Origin: Ehretia macrophylla
Taxonomy: Eukaryota > Streptophyta > Magnoliopsida > Boraginales > Ehretiaceae
Assembly (NCBI GenBank): GCA_037974665.1
Contig: CM075773.1
Span: 27,807,853 to 27,871,852 of the forward strand
Direction: 5' to 3'
Length of the DNA stretch: 64,000 nt
Of this stretch, positions 34,552 through 46,237 are shown piece by piece. The translations under genes and the position numbers were made by a program. The first letter of the stretch is position 1. Each line of letters starts with the position of its first letter. The notes under the pieces are model-generated. The model saw only the letters and a program-made list of their open reading frames with translations, had not been told where the DNA came from and searched no databases.

Positions 34552-36188
34552 CAATTGCGTCCTCGTAATTCTTCTTCCAATAGAATTCAGCATCCATTAA
34601 AGTCCAACTCTGACTACTCTTCATTGTTTACTGAGCAAGATCCTGAATAAGAACGCTCGAAGAATACCCTACTAAGAAACCCCCAATAGTACTGACTGAA
34701 AACTCCAAGGCAATAAGGCCAAATAAAGGCTCAAACGAAGATACCATCTTGAAATCCAAATAAGAATTCCGCTGGTCAAGAATACCATAGAAGAATTCCC
34801 GGCTAAGAGTGCCAAGAAGATACCAATAAAGACTAAAGCAGAGATACTGTAAATATTACCAATTCTACATATTATTAACAAGAAGAATACCGAAGGAATA
34901 TTCTATATACGAATCTCCAATAGAAGTCCAACAAGTATCAAATAAGGAAGTCAAAAGATAGCCAGAGTAGATGTAGCACATATAAGACCAAACTCCAAGA
35001 TTTCATCATCATTTGCCGAGTGCAAACTTTATACTACTTACCACCAAGAAAACCCAAAGTATTCCACAGCTAACCGTAAACAATGTGAGATAACAAGTCC
35101 GAACAGGATTCCAAGTGTAAGACTTCCCATAAGTGCTAATAAGGAAAATACTAATAGAATGCCCAATAAGAATTCCAAAGAATGTTGTAAGTAATACTGT
35201 ACAACAAGTCGGATAGGAATTCCATATACCAAACCCACTGAGGAATACCAAAAGAAATACCTGATACAATGCTTCAATAAGAAAGTAGCAAGGATTGCCC
35301 AATAAGTAAGTACTAGATAAATGACCACTAAGAAGTTTATAGAATGCCATTGAAGAATTTCCAATAAAGAATGCCAGTAACACACCAATAAAGACCGAGA
35401 CACATATACCATAGATAATACTGTGCAGTAAGTTCGATTGAATACCCAATAGCCAAGTCTACCAAGAAGTGCCAACAGAAGTCTCCAAAGCATACCCAAT
35501 AAGAAAACCAAAGAATGCCTCAGAGAACAACCAAATAGAACCCCAAAAGAAAGCTACTCTTCCACAACTGTTAAGCATAGAGGAGGACCTTAGAGATTCG
35601 CCAATAACCGAGCTCCAAAAGCAAACACCAACTCCAAAATCAAGGCTAGTTAATTGCCATTCATTTCTTGCCAATCCATACACCTTGAAAGGCCAACTGT
35701 GAACCACTTTCTTCAGGGGAGGAAGAAGTCTTTCTTACCATTTCAACGGAACATGTATGAATGCCAATATATCATATTTATACATACATGCATTAAACTA
35801 TTATGCAAGCAAGTTTGTAAAACAGTTTATTAAACAAAGTCACTCAAGCACGACAATCAAGTCAAGCACAACATAATCAATTCAAATCACGATACAACCA
35901 ATTCAATACATTCCAATACACACATTACAAGCAATACTTCAAGCAAATAACAATTAACGAGGTCGATTCGATTCACGATGCCAATTCGATACACGAGTAG
36001 TCACTTCACTTTATTTGAGAAACATTTAACACATAACACATAATTATATCACATAGGTGCATATATTCAAGTCAAGACACACAATCTCACATACAAGCAT
36101 ACACTTTCAAAACACACTTAACAAGCACACATTCAAGGATCACTACCTACTAGACCGAGGACCCTGTCCCGGCATATGAGCTAAACAA
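34552..36188. other. non-coding interior of the LARD element
   Basis: About the first 1.1 kb on the plus strand is A-rich and built from irregularly spaced relatives of AATAAGAATWCC and CAATAAAGA-type words. Read on the minus strand these give two overlapping hydrophobic open frames (35009-35449 and 35038-35511). The composition of both frames is what the short repeats dictate, and I see no protein family. From about 35710 the sequence is ordinary AT-rich DNA with no gene. Confidence 0.75.
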
Positions 36189-36200
36189 GCTCTGATACCA
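36189..36200 (-). other. primer-binding site (tRNA-iMet) of the LARD element
   Basis: Minus-strand TGGTATCAGAGC begins 2 bp inside the 5' LTR edge at 36203. Confidence 0.93.
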
Positions 36201-36202
36201 TC

Positions 36203-39079
36203 TGTAACACCCCGATCCCTCTCGAGACTGGGAGTTCTATCAATCAAACTAATCGCAACCCAATTCCAAACCCGGGCATATTTTTTAGGGAAAACGGACG
36301 GAGTCTCCCTTGTTTCTAGGCAAAATGTAAAACTTGTAATAGCATATAAGTGGACCAGCACCGTGTCCAACCATACAAACACCTCAAGGCCATCCGAGCC
36401 TCGGTTCTCAACAAGCAAACACAAGTAAATATACATTTCTAGTTTAAATGCTAACCTATCTCTTCTCATCTTTGACAAGTACATTCATGCTTGGCAACTA
36501 AACTATACTAACTTATTGCATAAAAGAGACTATCATACCATTCTAACTCTTTTCCTTTGGATATTACAAATATGCATTGAAGTTAAATTATACTATCTGA
36601 ATACATAAACTAGCTTATCATACCATTTCAATAATATAGTAAAACATAAATTACATTCCTTTTAACATTAAATACATACAACACATGAAACATACATCTT
36701 TGCATCTTTGACAACTCAAGCCATATAGCACGCAAGACAACTCTTCAAGTATGATCTTTCACGTAACCACGAACTTTCCAGCTAATATGGCATTTCCTAA
36801 AATGTGGTGGTGAGGAGTGAGTATACTCAACACGTATACTCAGTGAGGGCGAGACAGATATCGAGGTGGAGATAAAGAAAGTCGTGCAATGCAAATAAGG
36901 CAGTTAAGCAATATAACAGACAAGTAAGCATTCAATATAAACAATCAATACAATAAACAATTAATAAAAGCAGTAACACAACCATTCAAAGCTATACCAC
37001 ACTCTGAAGGCTATGGTTCACTCAAACAAGCAATGTACCATGTGATTCGATTCCACGAGCAACTCTCAATCATGAATCCGATGACGACGCGCCGGCCCAG
37101 CCACCTTATAACTTCAGTTTGGATTACCCCGGAAGTATCCAATCAATTCTACGACCCAAATCTCCCTGGGAGGCAATCCAAGCAAGAAAGGGAATAGGAC
37201 ACGGAGCTAGGGCAACCAACCCTGGCAACCCAAGGCTACCCAAAGAGGCCCATCACACCGCCCCTAACTCTATGAATGCAATACAATATGAGATACAAGC
37301 AATAAACGAGCAATGGCACGAAAGTACAGATTAGTGGCGATAAACGAGATATCAAACATTTACAATCAATAATAGCAATCAATTAACTTTACAAGCATGA
37401 TTATCATTAACTTCAACAAGAACATCAATTAAACACGTAATAGCAATTCAAACATGAAAATGACAAATATCACTATTCAATCCCCAACTTCCAAAGGTAA
37501 TTACGAGCAAACGAGCTACATGATTAGGAAACCGATTTCACTACATTCACTTAGGCACTCCAAGGCACGTTTCTATGTCACTAAACCTCACTTTCCCAAT
37601 CGAAGCCCGAAAGTTCACCTACTGTGTTTGAACTACAGCTATGCTAACCGGTCACTCAATCAACGCCACGACAGTGCCAAAAGTGCTTCCATGCCCTAAT
37701 AGCAAAACCCCCAACTCAATTCGAGCACGGTCAACTTTTGGTCAAACGGCCCCTTTACCTTTCTTTGTCTAATTTCCAATTTTAACAAATGCCGATCCAT
37801 TTTTATTGCACATTTTATCTTTCTATCATTAGTGCCACCTATCCATATCAAGAATTCGCAATTCGGATAAAAAATTCAAAATTCTAGGGTTTTATTATTC
37901 ATTTTTTACTATTCACGTTCTTTCTTAAATTCAATTTGCATTTCTAACCGTAAAAATCGCTAAATAACTAACCAGCAATGCTCTACGAACCCTAAAGAAG
38001 CATTTCCAATCAATTTCAAGCATTATAACGCATTAAATATCAAATCTAAAAATTTGAAACAAAAATCAAATTCAAAAATAAATGCACGAAAGTGTGAAAA
38101 CCCTCACAGAGATTGAAGAGGAAGGCTTGCAAGGACCCAAGCCACGTTCCTCGTCCGATTCCACGCATGATTGCACAAGAAAAATGGAAGCAAAAATCTC
38201 TTTTTTTCTCTTGGGTACATTCAGCCATGGGGGGGGGGGGGGAGGGGGGGGGGAGGGGGGGGGGGGGGTGGGGGGAGAAATGGGGTATTTTTGGTTTTGT
38301 TTGTTTTGATTTTTGCCTTGTTTTATTTTAAAAAGATGACAAAGGGAATTTTGGTCTTTTGCAAAATCAAGCTTAAGTTAAAAATGGCCAAATAAACTTA
38401 TTTCGATGCCATTGAATCTAATTCAAGTTAAAACAAAGAAATTAAATGAAAAACAACTAAAACTAGTTAAATTAAGCTAAAATCATTTTTCACTAAGTCC
38501 GATGAATATTTCTCTAACTCTCATTTTCGAAATACTACGATCAAACGATAAATAAATGATCATTAATAAAGTGATGAGCAATAATATAAAACTTTAATTT
38601 TTTTGAAAAGTACAATAGTAGAATAGTTTGAAATTCACTCCGGCTCGGAGTTACTTTTCTCATTTATTTGAAAGCCGAGTAATTTTAATGCAAGACAATT
38701 AAAATTGGTTATTAAAATAATCAAAACAATCAAAATAATCAATTTTTATTTAAAAATAATTAATTTAACTATTTCTAGAATATTTTAAAGAATTATGAAG
38801 TTAATGATAAGATACAAACAAGCAAGTTAATATAAACACGTAATCAAATGCAATTAAACACTAACATTTAAGATGACACTTAATTAAATATAAGAAAGTA
38901 AATCCAGTTTCTATAAATAATAAAAATAGGTGATAATATTTTAATTAATCAATATAAAAATTATTAAATGCTTCCAAAAGAAAGATCAAAATAGTGCAAA
39001 ATGGATGATTTAACTAATTAAGCAATTAATTAAATGAAGTCAAATGCTATTAAATGCATGCCGAGTTCGGGGTATCACA
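36203..39079 (-). repeat. 5' LTR of the LARD element
   Basis: 2,877 bp, longer than its partner mainly because of an expanded G tract at 38229-38275. TG/CA-type ends are intact. A TATACTC inverted motif near 36819 also occurs in the partner LTR at 32351. No gene is supported. Confidence 0.92.
38229..38275 (+). repeat. expanded poly-G tract in one LTR
   Basis: There are 47 bp with only two A and one T among G on the plus strand. The same place in the other LTR (33749-33755) has seven G. The tract therefore expanded after insertion, or is an assembly artefact. Confidence 0.9.
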
Positions 39080-39084
39080 ACTGG
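39080..39084. repeat. right target-site duplication of the LARD element
   Basis: ACTGG against GCTGG on the left. Some other copies (for example 12) have A at this first position, so the mismatch may reflect later mutation or conversion. Confidence 0.72.
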
Positions 39085-39097
39085 TATGATCGCACCC
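39085..39097 (-). pseudogene. 5S rRNA gene copy 34, 5' end (split by LARD insertion)
   Basis: This is n1-13 of the transcript (GGGTGCGATCATA on the minus strand). The -28 motif is CACATAAGGG. Any transcript starting here would run into the LARD LTR. Confidence 0.88.
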
Positions 39098-39529
39098 GTC
39101 ATGTTGTGGGTACAAATCCCTTATGTGTTGACGGTTTACAGTCCCAGCCCAGAGAGATGGCCCATTCAAATGGCCTAATGGGCTTAACGACAATCCATCC
39201 GCTTCAACAACGCAGCATCCTTGCAAAACATGATATCGACCCGTTGTAGGGCTCTGTAATATCGTACGAGTTAGGTTGTTGTCCTTTTAACAGCTCACGA
39301 CATATGATCCGGGATGAAAAAACAGAGCAAAAGAATAAAAGTGGCCCAAAAATGATGAAAACGTTCGATTTTGGGCTCCAAAAATAGGCCAGCTGAGGAG
39401 GCATTTCGTCATAGAGCTCTCGGAGAGCTTTCCAACTGTATGCTGCGCGCCGCGTAACTCCTTGCGAATCAAAAGTTATGGGCACCGGAGCGACGGAGAC
39501 CTCGTCACAAGCCCTTCGCCCTCGGTTTT
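39098..39529 (-). other. 5S spacer with deletion
   Basis: This starts as a normal spacer but stops after the CCCTCGG block. About 222 bp covering the end of the spacer and 93 nt of the next gene are absent. There is no gene here. Confidence 0.85.
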
Positions 39530-39554
39530 CATTAGTGCTGGTATGATCGCACTC
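39530..39554 (-). pseudogene. 5S rRNA gene copy 35, 25 nt stub
   Basis: Only n1-25 remains; the whole internal promoter and the 3' end are gone. The upstream -28 motif is CACATATGGG. The period from its n1 to that of copy 36 is a normal 678 bp, so the deletion lies wholly on its 3' side. Confidence 0.9.
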
Positions 39555-40114
39555 GTCATGTTGTGCCCACAAATCCCATATGTGTTGACGGTTCACAGTC
39601 CCAGCCCAGAGAGATGGCCTATTCAAAAGGCCCAATGGGCTTAACGATAACCCATCCATTTCAACAACGCAGCATCCTCGCAAGACATGATATCGATGCA
39701 TTGTAGGGCCCTTTAATGTCCCACGAGTTATGTTGTCGTCCTTTTAATAGCTCACGACATACAATCCGGGATGGAAAAGTAGAGCAAAAAAAGAAAAGTG
39801 GCCCGAAACTGATGGAAACATTCGATTTTGGGCTCCAAAAATGGGCGTAGCTTAGCAAGCTTGCTGCCCCCGTCATAGAGCTCTCGGAAAGCTTTCCAAC
39901 GGTATGTTGTGCACCGCGTAACTCCTTACGGATCAAAAGTTATGGGCACCGATATGACGGAGACCTGGTCACAAGCTCTACGCCCACGGTTTGTGGGCCC
40001 AGCATTTACATGAAGTGAAGTTGTCTTGCCCAAGGTGCCGTGGGATTCGGTAATAGAAATATGGTGGATAAAGAATCTTGGCAACCCTAACGGGGCAAAA
40101 AAAATTGGAAAGGG

Positions 40115-40232
40115 GGGTGCAACACGAGGACTTCCCAAGGGGTCACCCATCCTAGTACTATTCTCGCCCAAACACGCTTAACTTCGGAGTTCTGATGGGA
40201 TCCGGTGCATTAGTGCTGGTATGATCGTACCT
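40115..40232 (-). rRNA. 5S rRNA gene copy 36
   Basis: Well preserved, 5 differences (C box 1, IE 1, A box 1). The -28 box is intact. Confidence 0.94.
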
Positions 40233-40792
40233 GCCATGTTGAGGGCCCAAATCCTTTATGTGTTGACAGTTCACAGTCCCAGCCCCGAGAGATTGTCCAT
40301 TCAAAAGGTCCAATGGGCTTAACGATGACCCATCCCCTTCAATAATGCAACATCCTCGTAAGACGTGATATCAACGCGTTGTAAGGCCCTGTAATATCCC
40401 GTGAGTTAGGTTGCCGTCATTTTAATAGCTCACAACGTACGATCCAGGTCAGAAAAATAGAGCAAAAGAATAAAGGTGGCCCAAAACTAATGAAAACATT
40501 TGATTTTGGGCACCAAAAATGGGCGCAGCCGAGCAAGCTTGCTGCCCCGCCGTAGAGCTCTCGTAGAGCTTTCCAACGGTATGCTATGTGCCGTGTAACT
40601 CCATGTGGATCAAAAGTTATGGGCACCGGAGCGACGGAGGCCTGGTCAATAGCCCTACGCCCTCGGTTTGCGGGCCCAACCTCTACGTGAAGCAAAGTTG
40701 TCTTGCCCAAGTTGCCGTGGGATTCGGCAATAGAAATGTGGTGGATAAAGTATCTTGGCAACACAAACCGGGGCAAAAAAAATTGAAAAGGG

Positions 40793-40909
40793 GGGTGCAA
40801 CACAAGACTTCCCAAGGGGTCACCCATCCTAGTACTATTCTTGTCTAAGCACGCTTAACTTCGGAGTTCCGATGGGATCCGGTGCATTAGTGCTGGTATG
40901 ATCGCACAT
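40793..40909 (-). rRNA. 5S rRNA gene copy 37
   Basis: 117 nt with one base lost near n106-107, and 10 differences (C box 1, IE 2, A box 1). The -28 motif is CACATAAGGG. Confidence 0.92.
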
Positions 40910-41463
40910 GTCATGTTGAGGGCACAAATCCCTTATGTGTTTACGGTTCACAGTCTCATCCCTGAGAGATGGCCCATTCAAAAGGCCCAATGGGCTTAAC
41001 AACAACCCATCAACAACGCAGCATCTTCGTAAGACGTGATATTGGCACGTTGTAGGGCCCTTTCATATCCGCGAGTTAGGTTGTCGTCCTTTTAGAAGCT
41101 CACAACATATGATCCGGGACCAAAAACAGAGCAAAAGAATAAAAGTGGCCCGAAACTGATGAAAGCATTCGATTTTGGGCTCGAAAAATGGGTCCAGCCG
41201 AGCAATCTTGCTGCCCCCGTCGTAGAGCACTCGGAGAGCTTTGCAACGGTATGCTGTGCATCGCGTAACACCTTTTGGATCAAAAGTTATGGGCACCGAA
41301 GTGACAGAGACCTAATCACAAGCCCCACGCCTTTGGTTTGCTGGCCCAGCCTCTACGTGAAACGAAGTTGTCTTGCCCAAGATGGCATGGGATTCGGTAA
41401 TAGAAATGTGGGGGTAAAAGTAACTTGGCAACCCTAACCAGGGTAAAAAAAATTGAAAATGGT

Positions 41464-41581
41464 GGGTGCAACACGAGGAATTCCCAGGGGGTCACCCATC
41501 CTAGTACTACTCTTGCCTAAGCACGCTTAACTTCGGAGTTCTGATGGGATCCGGTGCCTTGGTACTGGTATGATCGCACCC
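41464..41581 (-). rRNA. 5S rRNA gene copy 38
   Basis: Full length with 6 differences (IE 1, A box 1). The -28 box is intact. The spacer to its left is 8 bp short. Confidence 0.93.
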
Positions 41582-42142
41582 GTCATGTTGTGGGCACAAC
41601 ACCTTTATGTGTTGACGGTTCACTGTCCCAGTCCAAAGAGATGGCCCATTCAAAAGGCCCAATGGGCTTAACGATAACCCATCCACTTCAACAACGCAGC
41701 ATCCTCGCAAGACGTGATATCGATGCGTTGTAGGGCCTTCTAATGTCCCGCGAGTTAGGTTGTCGTCCTTTTAACAGCTCACGACGTACGATCCGAGATC
41801 GAAAAACAGAGCAAAAGAAGAAAGGTGGCATGAAACTGATGAAAACATTCAATTTTCGGCTACAAAAATGAGAACAGCCTAGCAGGCTGGCTGCCCCCAT
41901 CGTAGAGCTCTCGGATAGCTTTCTAACAGTATGCTGTGCACCGCGTAACTCCTTACGGATCAAAAGTTATGGGTACCGGAGAGACGGAGACTTGGCCACA
42001 AGCCCTACGCCCTCGGTTTGCGGGCCCAGCCTCTACGTGAAGCGAAGTTGTCTTGCCCAAGGTGCCGTGGGATTCGGTAAAATAAATTTGGTGGATAAAG
42101 TATCTTGCCAACCCTAACCGGGCCATCAAAAATTGAAAAGGG

Positions 42143-42260
42143 GGTTGCAACATGGGGACTTCCCAGGCGGTCACCCATCCTAGTACTACTCTCGCCCAAG
42201 CACGCTTAACTTCAGAGTTCTGATGGGATCCGGTGCATTAGTGCTGGTATGATCATACTC
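42143..42260 (-). rRNA. 5S rRNA gene copy 39
   Basis: Full length with 8 differences (C box 1). The -28 box is intact. It is followed on the right by a shortened spacer. Confidence 0.93.
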
Positions 42261-42751
42261 GTCATGTTGAGGGCACAAATCCTTTATGTGTTGACGGTTC
42301 ACAGTCCCAACCCAGAGATGTGGCCCATTCGAAAGGCCCAATGGGCTTAACGACAACCCATCCGCTTCAACAACGCAGCATCCTCGTAAGACCTGATATC
42401 GACGCGTTGTAGGGCCCTGTCATATCCCGCGAGTTAGGTTGTCGTTCTTTTAACAGCTCACAATGTACTATATGCTGTGTAAGCTTCCTGAGTAGGCTTC
42501 CTGCCCCCGTCAGAGAGCTCTCAGAGAGCTTTCCAACGGTATGCTGTGTGCCGCGTAACTCCTTACGAATCAAAAGTTTTGGGCACCGGAGCAACGGAGA
42601 CCTGGTCACAAGCCCTACACCATCGGTTTGTGGGCCCAGCCTCTACGTGAAGCGAAGTGGTCTTACCCAAGGTGCCGAGGGATTCGGTAATAGAAATGTG
42701 GAGCATAAAGAATCTTGGCAACCCTAACCGGGGAAAAAAAATTGAAAAGGG
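42261..42751 (-). other. shortened 5S spacer (491 bp)
   Basis: About 70 bp of the A-rich central spacer is missing around 42468-42500 and replaced by a short unrelated junction (CTATATGCTGTGTAAGC). There is no gene here. Confidence 0.8.
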
Positions 42752-42869
42752 GGGTGCAACACGAGGACTTCCTAGGGGGTCAACCATCCTAGTACTACTT
42801 TCGCCCAAACACACTTAACTTCGGTGTTCTGATGGGATTCGGTGCATTAGTGCTGGTATGATCGCACCC
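42752..42869 (-). rRNA. 5S rRNA gene copy 40
   Basis: Full length with 7 differences (C box 2, IE 1, A box 2). The -28 motif CACAAAAAGG has lost its TATA-like core. The spacer upstream (42870-43404, 535 bp) lacks about 26 bp near 43010. Confidence 0.92.
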
Positions 42870-43404
42870 GTCATGTTGAGGGCACAAATCCTTTTTGTGT
42901 TAACAGTTCCCAGTCCCAGCCCAGAGAGATGGCCCATTCAAAAGGCCCAATGGGCTTAACGACAACCCATCCGCTTCAACAATGAAGCATCCTCGTAAGA
43001 CCTAATATACCGCGAGCTAGGTTGTCGTCCTCTTAACAGCTTACAACGTATGTTCTGGGACAGAAAAATAGAGCAAAAGAAGAAAACTGGCCCAAAACTA
43101 AGGAAAATGTGTGATTTTGGGCTCCAACAAGAGGCACAGCCAAGCAAGCTTGCTGCCCCCGTCAGAGAGCTCTCGGAGAGCATTCCAAAGGTATGCTGTG
43201 CGCCGTGTAACTCCTAACGTGTCAAAAGTTATGGGCACGGGAGCGACGGACACCTGGTCACAAGCCCTACACCCTCGGTTTGCGGGCCCAGCCTCTACAT
43301 GAAGCGAAGTTGTCTTGCCCAATGTTCCGTGGGATTCGGTAATAGAAATGTGGTGGATAAAGAATCTTGGCAACCCTAATCGGGGCAAAAAAAATTGAAA
43401 AATG

Positions 43405-43522
43405 GAGTCTAACATGAGGACTTCCCAGGGGGTCACCCATTCTAGTACTACTCTCGTCCAAGCACACTTAACTTCTGAGTTCTGACGAGATCCAGTGCAT
43501 TAATGCTGGTATGATCGCACCC
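43405..43522 (-). rRNA. 5S rRNA gene copy 41
   Basis: Full length with 12 differences, three of them at the 3' terminus (n113-117), which weakens the terminal stem. C box 1, A box 1. The -28 box is intact. Confidence 0.91.
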
Positions 43523-44082
43523 ATCATGTTGAGGGCACAAATCCTTTATGTGTTAGCGGTTCACAGTCGTAGCCCAGAGAGGTGGCCCATTCTAAAGGCA
43601 CAATGGGGTTAACGACAACCCATCCGCTTCAAAAACACAGCATCCTCGTAAGATCGGGTATCGATGCGTTGTAGGGCCCTATCATATCCCGCGAGTTAGG
43701 TTGTCGTCCTTTTAACAGCCCACAACGTACGATTCGGGACAGGAAAATAGAGCAAAAGAAGAAAGGAGGCCCGAAATCGATGAAAATGTTTGATTCTGGG
43801 CTCCAAAAAGGGCACAGCAGAGCAGGCTTACAGCCCGTGTCATAGAGCTCCTGGAGAGCTTTCCAATGTTATGCTGTGCGTCGCATAACTCCTTACGGAT
43901 TAAAAGTTATGGGCACGTAGCGATAGAGACATGGTCACAAGTCCCACGCCCTCGATTTGCGGGCCCAACCTCTACGTGAAGTGAAGTTGTCTTTCCCAAG
44001 GTGCGTTGGGGTTCGGTAATAGAAATGTGGGGGTTAAGGTATCTTGGCAACCCTAACCGGGGCAAAAAAAATTGAAAATAGG

Positions 44083-44200
44083 GGTTGCAACACGAGGACT
44101 TCCCAGGGGGTCGCCCATCCAAGTACTTTTCTCACCCAAGCACGCTTAACATCGGAGTTCTAATGGGATCCAGTGTATTAGTGCTGGTATAATCGTACCC
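44083..44200 (-). rRNA. 5S rRNA gene copy 42
   Basis: Full length with 12 differences (C box 2, IE 2, A box 1). The -28 motif is CAAATAAAGG. Confidence 0.91.
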
Positions 44201-44761
44201 GTCATGTTGTTGGCACAAATCCTTTATTTGTTGACAGTTCACAGTCCCAGCCCAGAGAGATGGCCTATTCAAATGGCCCAAATGGCTTAACGACAACCCA
44301 TCCACTTCAACAACGTGGCATCCTCGCAAGACGTGATATCGACACATTGTAGGGCACTCTAATGTCTCGCGAGTTAGTTTGTTTTCCTTTTAAGAACTCA
44401 CGACGTCCGATCCGAGATGGAAAAAAAGAGCAAAAGAAGAAAAGTCCCCCAAAAATGATGAAAACGTTCGATTTTGGGCTCCAAAAATGGGCGCAGCTGA
44501 GCAAGCTTGTTGCCCCCGTAATAGAGCTCTCAGAGAGCTTCCCAACTGTATGCTGTGCGCCGCGTAACTCCTTTCGGATCAAAAGTTATAGGCACCGGAG
44601 TGATAGAGACCTAGTCACAGGCCCTTCGCCCACGGTTTACGGGCCTAGCCTCTACGCCAAGCGAAGTTTTCTTGCCCAAGGTGCCGTCGGATTCGGTAAT
44701 AGAAAAGTGGTGGTTAAAGAATCTTGGCAACCCTAACTGGGGCAAAAAAAATTGAAAAAGG

Positions 44762-44879
44762 GGGTACAACAAGAGGACTTCCCAGGGGGTCACCCATCCT
44801 AGTACTACTCTCGCCCAAGCATGCTTAACTTCGGAGTTCCATTGGGATCCGGTGCATTAGTGCTGGTATGATCACACCC
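44762..44879 (-). rRNA. 5S rRNA gene copy 43
   Basis: Full length with 7 differences (A box 1; C box and IE match the majority), three adjacent at n38-40. The -28 box is intact. Confidence 0.93.
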
Positions 44880-45440
44880 ATCACGTTGTGGGCACAAATC
44901 CTTTATGTGTTGACAGTTCACAGTCCCAGCCCAAAGAGATGGCCCATTCAAATGACCAAATGGGCTTAATGACGACCCATCCGCTTCAACAACCCAGCAT
45001 CCTCATAAGACGTGATATCGACGCGTTGTAGGGCCCAGTAATATCCCGTGAGTTAGGTTGTCATCCTTTTAAGAGCTCACAACGTACGATCCGGGACGAA
45101 AGAACAGAGGAAAAGAAGAAAAGTGGCCCGAAACTAATGAAAACATTCAATTTTGGGCACCGAAAATGGGCGCAGCTAAGCAGACTTGTTGCCCCCATCG
45201 TAGAGCTCTCGAAGAGCTTTCCAACAGTATGTTGTGCATTGCGTAACTCGTTACGGATCAAAAGTTATGCGCACTGGAGCGACGGAGACCTGGTCACAAG
45301 CCCTACGCCCTCGATTTATGGGCTCAGCTTCTACGTAAAGTGAAGTTATCTTGCCCAAGGTGCCGTGGGTTTCGGTAATAGAAATGTGGTGGATAAAGTA
45401 TCTTGGCAACCATAACCGGGGCAAAAGAAATTGAAAAGGG

Positions 45441-45558
45441 GAGTGCAACACTGGGACTTCCTAGGGGGTCACCCATCATAGTACTACTCTTGTCCAAGCA
45501 CGCTTAACTTCGAAGTTCTGGTGGGATCCGGTTCATTAGTGCTGGTATGATTACACCC
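45441..45558 (-). rRNA. 5S rRNA gene copy 44
   Basis: Full length with 12 differences (C box 2, IE 1). It carries n38 T-to-C and n26 C-to-A, shared with copies 52, 57, 63 and 65. The -28 box is intact. Confidence 0.91.
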
Positions 45559-46119
45559 GTCATGTTGAGGGTACAATTCCTTTATGTGTTGACGGTTCAC
45601 AGTTCCAGCCCAGAGAAATGGCCAATTCAAAAGGCCCAATGGGCTTAACGACAACCCATCCGCTTCAACAACGCAGCATCCTCATAAAACCTAATATCAA
45701 CACGTTGTAGGGCCCTGTCAGATCCCACGAGTTAGATTGTCGTCCTTTTAACAACTCACAACGTACGATCCATTACAGAAAAATAGAACAAAAGAAGAAA
45801 AGTGGCCCAAAACTGATGAAAATGTTTGATTCTGGGCTCCAAAAAGGGCAGAGCCGACCAGGCATACTGCTCCCATCGTAGAGCTCTCGGAGAGCTTTCC
45901 AACGGTATGCTGTGCGCTGCGTAACTCTTTACAGATCAAAAGTTAAGGGCACCGGAGCGACGGAGACTTGGTCACAAGCCCTACGCCCTCGGTTTGCAGG
46001 CCCAGCCTCTACATGAAACGAAGTTGTCTTGCCCAAGGTGCCGTGGAATTTGGTAATAGAAATATGGGGGATAAAGTATCTTGCCAACCCTAACCGGGGC
46101 AAAAAAAATTGAAAATGGG

Positions 46120-46237
46120 GGGTGCAACGCGAGGACTTCCAAGGGGGTCACCCATCCTAGTACTACTCTCGCCCAAGCACGCTTAACTTCAGAGTTCTGA
46201 TGGGATCAGGTGTATTAGTGCTGGTATGATCGCACCT
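46120..46237 (-). rRNA. 5S rRNA gene copy 45
   Basis: Full length with 6 differences (C box 1). The -28 box is intact. Confidence 0.93.

Larger units (their letters stand above)
31735..39079 (-). mobile_element. non-autonomous LTR retrotransposon (LARD-like) inside a 5S gene
   Basis: The element is 7,345 bp, with LTRs at 31735-34534 and 36203-39079 and a 1,668 bp interior. On the minus strand it reads TGTGATACCCCG at the LTR start and GGGTGTTACA at the LTR end, with a tRNA-iMet primer site and polypurine tract correctly placed. The interior has no gag, protease, RT or integrase similarity that I can find, so it would have needed proteins from another element. Long LTRs with a non-coding interior fit a large retrotransposon derivative. 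The LTRs differ at several percent of sites (higher in the first 200 bp), so the insertion is older than or similar in age to the Tekay copy. Confidence 0.92.

Noticed and set aside
35009-35511. Hydrophobic minus-strand ORFs of 146 and 157 codons in the LARD interior, possible membrane protein or env
   Set aside because: Two overlapping frames are both hydrophobic, which follows from the short A-rich repeats. There is no signal peptide, conserved motif or family resemblance.
31735-39079. Cassandra-type TRIM element carrying 5S sequence in its LTRs
   Set aside because: The 5S sequence lies outside the LTRs and belongs to the disrupted array unit. The LTRs are far too long for Cassandra and contain no 5S promoter.
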